A stretch of DNA of 7,720 nt from Methylococcaceae bacterium. GTDB taxonomy: Bacteria > Pseudomonadota > Gammaproteobacteria > Methylococcales > Methylomonadaceae. The notes under the pieces were generated by a model. The model did not search any database, was not told where the DNA came from, and was given only the letters and a program-made list of their open reading frames with translations. Where the stretch lies: contig SXIZ01000313.1 of NCBI GenBank assembly GCA_005779525.1, forward strand, positions 1 through 7,720. The letters are read 5' to 3'. The translations under genes were made by a program, and so were the position numbers. Of this stretch, positions 1 through 4,637 are shown one piece after another (the first letter of the stretch is position 1; every line of letters begins with the position of its first letter).

Positions 1-84
1 CTAAATGAGCTGATGCAAAATTGTGGCCTAAGTCGAGATGAAGCCTCGTTATTAATTCGCTTACACGGCAAACAGGAGCGCTAA
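1..84 (+). CDS. C-terminal tail of an unidentified protein (5' end outside window)
   Basis: Frame 1 is open from the left edge and stops at TAA 82-84, giving 27 residues that begin LNELMQNCGLSRDEASLLIR. The piece is too short to assign a family; it looks like a short polar-to-amphipathic helix ending in charged residues (GKQER). It is kept because the next gene starts only 2 nt after its stop and the next gene's AGGAG ribosome site lies inside its last codons, a typical operon arrangement. Its function is not recognised. Confidence 0.6.
   Translation, partial: LNELMQNCGLSRDEASLLIRLHGKQER
74..78 (+). promoter_or_regulatory. Ribosome binding site of the MEKHLA gene, inside the upstream gene
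   Basis: AGGAG lies 8 nt before the ATG at 87 and overlaps the last codons of the preceding reading frame. This placement supports the ATG at 87 as the start and suggests translational coupling with the upstream gene. Confidence 0.7.
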
Positions 85-86
85 GT

Positions 87-551
87 ATGCCTGCCACTTG
101 CATGCTTCCAGCAATTCAACAGCACGCCGCATTACTACAATCCTCCTATACTGCTTTATTGGGCGAAGCGTTATTAGAGTTAGCATCGCCGACCACTGAT
201 CTGAGTCAAGCCCTCTGGCAGGCACCCTTTGCCATCGTTTCGCATGACACCGCTGCAGACCCCATATTTAATTACGCTAATCGTTGCGCCTTGCAACTCT
301 TCGAATTTGAGTTTGCCGAATTTATTACCCTGCCGTCACGTTTCTCTGCCGAAGCCATCAATCGCGAGGCCCGAGCACAGCTGCTGGCCGAAGTCAGCCA
401 AAAAGGCTATATCAATAACTATGCTGGCGTACGTATTTCTAAAACGGGTAAACGCTTTTTAATCCAAAATGCCGTGGTTTGGAATATCTTCGACCACCAA
501 CAACGCTATTGCGGGCAAGCGGCTTGTTTTAAATCGTGGGAATATCTGTAA
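87..551 (+). CDS. MEKHLA domain-containing (PAS-like) protein
   Basis: The 154-residue product is almost entirely one MEKHLA domain, a PAS-like sensory fold known alone or at the C-terminus of plant class III HD-ZIP regulators. Recognisable blocks are SHD (52-54), DPIFNYANR (58-66), LPSR (82-85), the conserved arginines at 93 and 96, GYINNYAGVRIS (107-118), G..RF (121-124), W132 and GQAA (143-146). The length fits the bacterial single-domain form. There is no signal peptide, membrane segment or attached output domain, so it is probably a soluble cytoplasmic protein that binds a ligand or partner; neither is known from the sequence. It follows an upstream gene by 2 nt, probably in one operon, and its stop is 7 bp from the convergent hydrolase gene, leaving no room for a terminator of its own between the genes. 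Confidence 0.88.
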   Translation: MPATCMLPAIQQHAALLQSSYTALLGEALLELASPTTDLSQALWQAPFAIVSHDTAADPIFNYANRCALQLFEFEFAEFITLPSRFSAEAINREARAQLLAEVSQKGYINNYAGVRISKTGKRFLIQNAVVWNIFDHQQRYCGQAACFKSWEYL

Positions 552-558
552 TCAGCGT

Positions 559-1281
559 TTAATTTAACAAGCCTTTAAACCACTGCTGCTGCGGCAGCAA
601 TTTTGCTTGCCAATCCGCGTGCTGCATGGTGTGCTGCAAAGTTTGCCAATAGGATTTTGCGGGTGGGGCATAGTGCATAAACAACAACAAACTAGCAGCC
701 ATTAATAAACTCGCGCCTTTATTTTGTCGGCTAAACAGTTTTAAGGCCGTACCAAAGGATTTTTTCATCCGTTTATTATGTAAATCCACACTAAATAATT
801 CATCTAGACTTAAATGCACCAGATAGCCTAAAGCTAAAAAAACTCCAGCATTCCAAGAATAGCGTGCACTTTTATGCAACACATAATAAAAACAATCCGC
901 GGTGAGTAACAACATAAAAGCGACCGCTAACAAGGAATGAAAGACCCCGCGGTGCACAGTCACGCGGATGACCATCTCAAAAATTAAATAACGTATCCCA
1001 AAATAAATTGCCACCCAAATCGCAAATAACTCCACCAAGCTATACTGCAGCGCAATATTAAACACCATCGCAAAGGCGCAATACATGGATAAGCCATAGA
1101 AAATCATCAGCAAAGGGGTCGATCGATCCGAATCAATATCCGGTAACAAGCCCCCCAACACCCCTAACAAAAAATAGCTCCCCGTTTCCCAGGGCGTGGC
1201 TAAATTTAAATTCAATAACGTCACACTGGCTAAGCCACTCGCTCCGGTAGCTACCGCCAGATGCGTTTTAAAATTTGCCAT
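559..1281 (-). CDS. YdjM-type membrane-bound metal-dependent hydrolase
   Basis: The 240-aa product matches the YdjM family (PF04307), inner-membrane proteins with a predicted metal site, of which E. coli YdjM is a LexA-regulated member. The family motifs are present in order: an N-terminal THLAVA with H7, GLLPDIDSD (44-52), HRGVFHS (110-116) and HLSLDE (156-161); these His and Asp residues are the likely metal ligands. Hydrophobic segments lie near residues 12-28, 35-46, 56-76, 83-100, 116-134, 144-158 and 190-204, so it is polytopic. It is longer than E. coli YdjM (about 196 aa) because of a tail after about 205. The ATG is preceded by GGAG at a 4-nt spacing (CGGAGATT-ATG). I see no LexA box before it. 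The biochemical substrate of this family is not established. It lies 76 bp downstream of trhP on the same strand and may be co-transcribed. Confidence 0.88.
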   Translation of the reverse strand: MANFKTHLAVATGASGLASVTLLNLNLATPWETGSYFLLGVLGGLLPDIDSDRSTPLLMIFYGLSMYCAFAMVFNIALQYSLVELFAIWVAIYFGIRYLIFEMVIRVTVHRGVFHSLLAVAFMLLLTADCFYYVLHKSARYSWNAGVFLALGYLVHLSLDELFSVDLHNKRMKKSFGTALKLFSRQNKGASLLMAASLLLFMHYAPPAKSYWQTLQHTMQHADWQAKLLPQQQWFKGLLN

Positions 1282-1304
1282 AATCTCCGAAAATCAGGAT
1301 AGCC

Positions 1305-1345
1305 TCAAACTGCAAATTCCTTCAAGCTGCAAATTCACAGCTTGA
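1305..1345. repeat. 17-bp tandem duplication followed by an 8-bp hairpin, between trhP and the hydrolase gene
   Basis: TCAAACTGCAAATTC (1305-1319) and TCAAGCTGCAAATTC (1322-1336) match at 14 of 15 positions with a 17-nt period. The second copy also forms a perfect 8-bp inverted repeat, TCAAGCTG (1322-1329) with CAGCTTGA (1338-1345), separated by 8 nt. It begins 12 nt downstream of the trhP stop. On the minus strand no T-run follows the stem, so it is not a standard intrinsic terminator for trhP; it could stabilise the mRNA end or attenuate read-through. On the plus strand TTTTT (1351-1355) follows after 5 nt, but no plus-strand gene is available to terminate there. Confidence 0.5.
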
Positions 1346-1357
1346 GCTACTTTTTAC

Positions 1358-2701
1358 CTAAATATAACGCGCCAATAAGCCTAACTCAGGTGACAGCGGG
1401 GGTAATGGAATTTTAACTTCATAGCCACTGCCCGAGGCTTCATCTAAGGCATGCCCATACAGATTGACCATTTTTTCAACCACGATATCTTGATTACCCG
1501 TGGGTAAAATCAACTCCAACTTATCCCCGACGGAGAATTTATTTTTAACCTCAATTTCTGCAAGCCCAGTCGCCGGATCATAAGCGCGAATTTCGCCACA
1601 AAATTGTTGCTGATGGCTTTTGGAATAGCCGCTGATATAGTTTTGTTGCTCGTGGGTATGATGCCGTTGATAAAAACCATCGGTGTATCCGCGATTAGCC
1701 AGATTATCCAACACCCCAATCAATTCCGGTTGAAACGGACGCCCCGCCAACGCATCATCAATAGCTTGCCGATACGACTGTGCCGTACGTGCAACGTAAT
1801 AATGCGACTTGGTCCGCCCCTCGATTTTCAAACTATCGATCCCAATTTCCACCAAACGCTGAATATGTTCAATCGCCCGGAGGTCTTTGGAATTCATAAT
1901 ATAGGTACCGTTTTCATCTTCCATAATCGGTAATAATTCGCCTTTACGCCCCTCTTCTTCCAGAAAATAAATATTATCCGCCAAAGGATGGCGCTCAGCT
2001 CCGCCACAACTCGCGCTACTAATATCCGCCATCGACAACGCTCCTGCCCCCGCTAACACCGTATCACCTTCCGCGTTCTCGTGCGCAGGCAAGGTATCGT
2101 ATTTCCAACGGCAAGAATTGGTGCAAGTCCCTTGATTGGGGTCACGATGATTAAAATACCCCGACAATAAACAGCGTCCAGAATAGGCTATGCATAAGGC
2201 GCCATGCACAAACACTTCCAGCTCCATATCTGGACATTCTTGGCGAATTTCAGCAATTTCATCCAACGATAATTCGCGCGACAAAATAATGCGCGATACC
2301 CCCATTTTTTGCCAAAATTTCACACTGGCAAAATTCACGGTATTCGCTTGCACCGAGAGATGTACAGGCATCTCTGGCCAGGCTTCACGCACTAACATAA
2401 TCAAGCCTGGATCAGCCATAATCAACGCATCCGGCTGCAGCGCAATAATCGGCGCGATATCTGCCATAAAGGTTTTAACCTTGGCATTATGCGGAATCAC
2501 ATTGGTCGCCAAAAAAAACTTTTTACCTAATTGATGCGCCTCAGCAATGCCTTTTGCTAAATTGCCCTCCTGAAAATCATTATTACGCACCCGCAAACTA
2601 TAACGTGGCTGCCCGGCATACACCGCGTCCGCCCCATAGGCAAAGGCATAGCGCATATTTTTTAGGGTTCCGGCAGGCGATAACAACTCAATTTTTTTCA
2701 T
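1358..2701 (-). CDS. trhP: tRNA 5-hydroxyuridine synthesis protein TrhP (YegQ, peptidase U32 family)
   Basis: The 447-aa product aligns along its whole length with E. coli YegQ/TrhP (about 453 aa). In E. coli TrhP hydroxylates U34 of several tRNAs to 5-hydroxyuridine, the precursor of cmo5U, with prephenate metabolism as a source of the hydroxyl group; it is a cytoplasmic Fe-S protein despite its old peptidase label. The start MKKIELLSPAGT and the GADAVYAG segment (23-30) belong to the U32 barrel. The U32 signature is complete at 162-180 (E162, F164, G167, C170, G175, C177, S180), and C170, C177, C193 and C197 are the likely cluster ligands. IMNSKDLRAI (268-277), SLKIEGRTKS (290-299) and the C-terminal NKFSVGD (387-393) are also typical. 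Residues 203-240 differ from the E. coli insert and include an extra C232. The ribosome site is weak (AAG). It is divergent from the small membrane-protein gene. Confidence 0.93.
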   Translation of the reverse strand: MKKIELLSPAGTLKNMRYAFAYGADAVYAGQPRYSLRVRNNDFQEGNLAKGIAEAHQLGKKFFLATNVIPHNAKVKTFMADIAPIIALQPDALIMADPGLIMLVREAWPEMPVHLSVQANTVNFASVKFWQKMGVSRIILSRELSLDEIAEIRQECPDMELEVFVHGALCIAYSGRCLLSGYFNHRDPNQGTCTNSCRWKYDTLPAHENAEGDTVLAGAGALSMADISSASCGGAERHPLADNIYFLEEEGRKGELLPIMEDENGTYIMNSKDLRAIEHIQRLVEIGIDSLKIEGRTKSHYYVARTAQSYRQAIDDALAGRPFQPELIGVLDNLANRGYTDGFYQRHHTHEQQNYISGYSKSHQQQFCGEIRAYDPATGLAEIEVKNKFSVGDKLELILPTGNQDIVVEKMVNLYGHALDEASGSGYEVKIPLPPLSPELGLLARYI

Positions 2702-2782
2702 AATGTGCTTAAAGATGGAATTAAATAGCGTATATTTTAGCGTAAAAGCCTATGGGCTAAACTTTTACTGCGGAAAAAACCT
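2702..2782. promoter_or_regulatory. Divergent promoter region between trhP and the small membrane protein gene
   Basis: These 81 bp must start both flanking genes. For the plus strand, TTAAAG (2709-2714) and TATATT (2731-2736) are separated by 16 nt and resemble a sigma-70 pair with a weak -35. For the minus strand, TAAAAT (complement of 2734-2739) is a plausible -10 with a weak TTTAGC upstream, so the two -10 boxes would overlap. An inverted repeat GTAAAAG (2742-2748) / CTTTTAC (2762-2768) also encloses AGCC/GGCT, which could be an operator or an RNA hairpin in the plus-strand leader. All assignments rest on motif reading alone. Confidence 0.35.
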
Positions 2783-2914
2783 ATGTGGTTAGTCATCTTT
2801 TTACTCGCCTTAGCTTTTGTGGTCGGCATGGCCATGGTCTTACTACGCACAGCGAACTTACCCAAAATCCCGCCGCACATCAAATCCCAGCCCTATACGG
2901 ATGATGACGAATAG
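2783..2914 (+). CDS. Small single-pass membrane protein, resembles DUF2897
   Basis: ATG 2783 to TAG 2912-2914 encodes 43 residues. The N-terminal half (2-21: tryptophan, then a run of V/I/F/L/A/G) is one strong transmembrane helix. It is followed by R22, a short NLPKIPPHIK segment and an acidic end with PYTDDDE. This layout (one helix, a small basic proline-containing stretch, an acidic tail) resembles the very short DUF2897 proteins of gammaproteobacteria; the match is from memory and should be treated as a resemblance. Its function is unknown; it probably sits in the inner membrane with the charged tail in the cytoplasm. No strong ribosome site is visible (CGGAAAAAACCT before ATG). A divergent promoter lies before it and an imperfect terminator 9 nt after its stop, so it seems to be a single-gene unit. 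Confidence 0.6.
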   Translation: MWLVIFLLALAFVVGMAMVLLRTANLPKIPPHIKSQPYTDDDE

Positions 2915-2922
2915 CGATGTTA

Positions 2923-2965
2923 TCGGGTTAAGCTGTGCTAAACCGACCGACGAGTTTTTTTATTT
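2923..2965 (+). terminator. Probable intrinsic terminator of the small membrane protein gene
   Basis: The segment 2923-2946 folds into an imperfect hairpin (TCGG-G-TT-A-AGC against GCT-A-AA-CCGA, loop TGT, one mismatch and one bulge). A run of seven T (2955-2961) follows after 8 nt, then A and TTTT. The gap between stem and T-run is longer than ideal, so confidence is moderate. Confidence 0.5.
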
Positions 2966-3226
2966 TGTCAAAGCTGCGTAGTTCGGGTTCGGTGCGCAAC
3001 ACGCCAAATTTAAAACCTTAAATAACTTACCCGTGCACCTGACCCTAAAGTGGACCCCATCGTCAAGACAATATTTCAAAGAGTTTAAGATAGATTCTAT
3101 TCACCAACAGCAACCAAACAGGGTTGCACTGTTTTGGGATTATTCCCGGTTTTTACATTACTAAATTTATCGGGTATGCAGCCACCACCATAAAAACCCG
3201 TTTGAATCTAGAAAAAGCAGTTGAAA

Positions 3227-3250
3227 GCTTGAAGCACCGTTCGTGCTGAG
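3227..3250. repeat. REP-like fragment with a 5-bp hairpin
   Basis: AGCAC (3233-3237) and GTGCT (3243-3247) form a short stem around the loop CGTTC. The surrounding words CTTGAAGCAC and CGTTCGTGCTGAG recall the dispersed palindromes of the CGTTCGTGCTGAGC type found in many proteobacterial genomes. It is a partial, permuted version, and the family assignment is from memory. Confidence 0.3.
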
Positions 3251-3343
3251 TAAAGTAACCCCCGCATTTCGCAGCAAGGCGTTAACAAGAAACAGTGCCG
3301 ATGGTCAGCAAATGTTATAAATTATAGCCACCTTTCTCTGAGC

Positions 3344-3368
3344 GCGGCGGGGTTTGCAACCCCGCTGC
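3344..3368. repeat. REP-like hairpin 1 (GC-rich stem, TTGCAA core)
   Basis: The segment folds into an 11-bp stem with one G-T pair. The central stem is GCGGGGTT (3347-3354) with AACCCCGC (3358-3365) and a TGC loop, flanked by GCG (3344-3346) against TGC (3366-3368). No T-run follows on either strand and no gene ends nearby, which speaks against a terminator. Together with the hairpin at 3416-3440 it forms a pair of similar palindromes about 70 bp apart. Confidence 0.6.
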
Positions 3369-3415
3369 AATAATTATGCAATAACCAATGTGGTGGTGAT
3401 AGACACAAAACATTA

Positions 3416-3440
3416 CGAACGGAATTGCAAATCCCGTTCG
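3416..3440. repeat. REP-like hairpin 2 (CGAACGG arms, TTGCAA core)
   Basis: CGAACGG (3416-3422) pairs with CCGTTCG (3434-3440) around a TTGCAA-containing centre. The centre looks like a damaged copy of the self-complementary word GGGATTTGCAAATCCC: one G is missing on the left arm and an A/T position is altered. It shares the G-run, TTGCAA, C-run design with the hairpin at 3344-3368, suggesting one repeat family. Confidence 0.55.
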
Positions 3441-3472
3441 GCACTGTGACCATCTAGAAATTAGCAATTGCT

Positions 3473-3563
3473 CCATTCGGGAGGGTATTTATACGGATTA
3501 GACGCGCAATTGTAGGATTTATTGATATTAACTAATTAAAAGCCCTCGTAATCTGCCGAATGG
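3473..3563. repeat. Nested inverted repeat, 8 bp plus 5 bp
   Basis: CCATTCGG (3473-3480) pairs with CCGAATGG (3556-3563). Directly inside, GAGGG (3481-3485) pairs with CCCTC (3543-3547), leaving an 8-nt bulge (3548-3555) and an AT-rich 57-nt loop. The left arm also starts a direct repeat: GAGGGTATTTATAC (3481-3494) recurs at 3577-3590 with one mismatch. No coding frame spans it. Confidence 0.5.
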
Positions 3564-3835
3564 GATGTATCAACGTGAGGGAATTTATACCCCGAAAAAC
3601 ACAGAATTAATACTTACACCAGCGCTATAGGATCTAATGAACAACATGATGTGCACCGTTTGCGATTGATGCACCTCCTTGCGTCGGCGACATGCTATAC
3701 GTGCATCTTGTGGCCTTAATTGCGAAGTAGCACTCAATGCCAAGAAGGTTACAGTTTAGGTAAAATATCACAGCATCCAAAACGCATAATCCGATAGAAT
3801 CTATCTGCTTCGCTGTTGCCTCGTTGCAATTTCGC

Positions 3836-3855
3836 AGTTCAGCAGTTCAGCAGTT
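3836..3855. repeat. Short tandem repeat AGTTCAGC, 2.5 copies
   Basis: AGTTCAGC (3836-3843) and AGTTCAGC (3844-3851) are followed by AGTT (3852-3855). The array sits 30 bp before the start of the exported-protein gene, in its probable leader or promoter, where a copy-number change could alter spacing. Confidence 0.6.
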
Positions 3856-3884
3856 ATTTCAATTTAATGATTATGAGGATTTTT

Positions 3885-4490
3885 ATGCCAAAGTTACGCT
3901 TTTCGTCCAAGCTGTTAAGCTTTTTAGTATTGGGTTTGGTGCACAATGCGTATGCCATCGATAAATTTGATACCAGCACGCAAACCTTGACGATCCCACA
4001 AGTGTTAGTGGGCACAACCACTTATAACAACGTGGTATTGAAATTAAAAGATTTTTCTTTAGTGAGCATTGATCCTAATCCACAAACCGGAATTAGCAAC
4101 GGTGATTTTTTAATGCAATTTGTGAGTGCCACGTTGCAGGGTGGCCAAGCGAAAATCACCATTGCCTTAACAAGTTTAGGTCGAGATAAAGAAGTCGAAG
4201 TGGGTGATGACGGCGAGCTAGCTAAAGCGCGTTTTACTGATGATCAGGGCAATATTTACGACCCTAGCTTGGTGCAGGTGCGCAATAAATCCAGTCAACC
4301 ACCAACGCGTTATATTAAATATCAGTTTAATGCAGATATTCCGTCCAATGTGGTTTTGACTTACGACAATGTCCCCGCCTCGGCTAAAAGCATCGCGCTA
4401 TTGGATTTAAAACTATTTTACAGTGATGCTAAATTCAGAATCGGGAATATTCCGTTACAAAATCTCGATAGCTCGCCTGTCTTTAAATAA
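3885..4490 (+). CDS. Exported protein of unknown family with Sec signal peptide
   Basis: I start this gene at ATG 3885, giving 201 aa. GAGG lies 7 nt before that ATG, and the product then begins with a standard signal peptide: MPKLRF, a hydrophobic core LLSFLVLGLV (10-19), and an AYA cleavage site at 22-24 before I25. Upstream in-frame TTG or ATG starts (from 3816) would bury this signal behind 23 residues. The mature protein has no cysteine, so it is not a lipoprotein and has no disulfides. Its first part, FDTSTQTLTIPQVLVGTTTY (28-47), is a beta-type motif that I associate from memory with secreted proteins of proteobacteria. The second part (76-180) alternates hydrophobic residues with GDD, TDDQGNIYDP and an ending ALLDLKLFY, suggesting an Ig-like beta-sandwich. 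No catalytic motif is visible. It is probably periplasmic or secreted; function is not recognised. It is convergent with the TonB-dependent receptor. Confidence 0.8.
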   Translation: MPKLRFSSKLLSFLVLGLVHNAYAIDKFDTSTQTLTIPQVLVGTTTYNNVVLKLKDFSLVSIDPNPQTGISNGDFLMQFVSATLQGGQAKITIALTSLGRDKEVEVGDDGELAKARFTDDQGNIYDPSLVQVRNKSSQPPTRYIKYQFNADIPSNVVLTYDNVPASAKSIALLDLKLFYSDAKFRIGNIPLQNLDSSPVFK

Positions 4491-4505
4491 GCTGTTTGAA
4501 TGCTA

Positions 4506-4530
4506 GGATAGGCAATTATTTTGCCTATCC
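4506..4530 (+). terminator. Strong hairpin after the exported-protein gene, no T-run
   Basis: GGATAGGCAA (4506-4515) and TTGCCTATCC (4521-4530) form a perfect 10-bp stem with a 5-nt loop, 15 nt after the stop codon. No T-run follows, so it is not a classical intrinsic terminator; it may act as an mRNA 3'-end stabiliser or a weak terminator. TTATT occupies the loop. Confidence 0.5.
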
Positions 4531-4549
4531 GACAGTCCACTGCACTTGC

Positions 4550-4577
4550 AAAAAAAAGGGTGATATAAAAATCACCC
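4550..4577 (-). terminator. Intrinsic terminator of the TonB-dependent receptor gene
   Basis: Read on the minus strand, GGGTGAT (complement of 4571-4577) and ATCACCC (complement of 4558-4564) form a 7-bp stem with a 6-nt loop, followed at once by eight T (complement of A 4550-4557). It lies about 60 nt downstream of the receptor stop and has the full stem plus U-tract design. On the plus strand there is no T-run, so it is directional. Confidence 0.82.
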
Positions 4578-4637
4578 AAACGTTGCATAACGAGAGTTAG
4601 TCTTAAAAAAAATTAGCGTCCTTGCTAGTGCATTACA

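Larger units (their letters stand above)
3088..3806. repeat. Exact 13-bp inverted repeat bracketing 719 bp
   Basis: AGATAGATTCTAT (3088-3100) is the exact reverse complement of ATAGAATCTATCT (3794-3806). Each arm contains its own small palindrome, ATAGA-N-TCTAT, so each could act as a binding site alone. The match does not extend beyond 13 bp and no target-site duplication is clear. The arms could be termini of a small non-autonomous element or two copies of a regulatory site. Confidence 0.4.
2966..3884. other. Long intergenic stretch without a convincing gene, rich in inverted repeats
   Basis: About 0.9 kb separates the small membrane-protein gene from the exported-protein gene. The longest open stretch I followed by eye (3094-3249, 51 codons, no ATG start) is unremarkable for its length. 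The sequence is instead crowded with dyads: hairpins at 3344-3368 and 3416-3440, a nested inverted repeat at 3473-3563, GATGCAC (3668-3674) / GTGCATC (3701-3707), and outer 13-bp inverted repeats at 3088-3100 and 3794-3806. No transposase fragment, tRNA or well-known RNA (tmRNA, RNase P, SRP RNA) was recognised. It may be a decayed non-autonomous element, a REP cluster or a structured RNA locus. Confidence 0.6.

Noticed and set aside
1604..2534. Plus-strand reading frames within the trhP region
   Set aside because: They lie antisense to a strongly supported conserved gene, have no ribosome sites and no recognisable domain.
3094..3249. 51-codon open stretch on the plus strand in the repeat-rich region
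   Set aside because: It has no ATG and no ribosome site, and a stretch of this length is not surprising by chance.
3439..3453. Part of a cobalamin riboswitch, because of the CACTGTGACC word
   Set aside because: The rest of the B12-box context is absent and the downstream gene is not a transport or cobalamin gene.
3473..3590. CRISPR-like array
   Set aside because: The GAGGG...TTATAC word occurs only twice, with one mismatch and a 96-bp period, and no cas gene is present.
3816..3884. Upstream extension of the exported-protein gene from a TTG at 3816 or ATGs at 3867 and 3873
   Set aside because: These starts would place up to 23 residues before a well-formed signal peptide, and only the ATG at 3885 has a properly spaced GAGG ribosome site.
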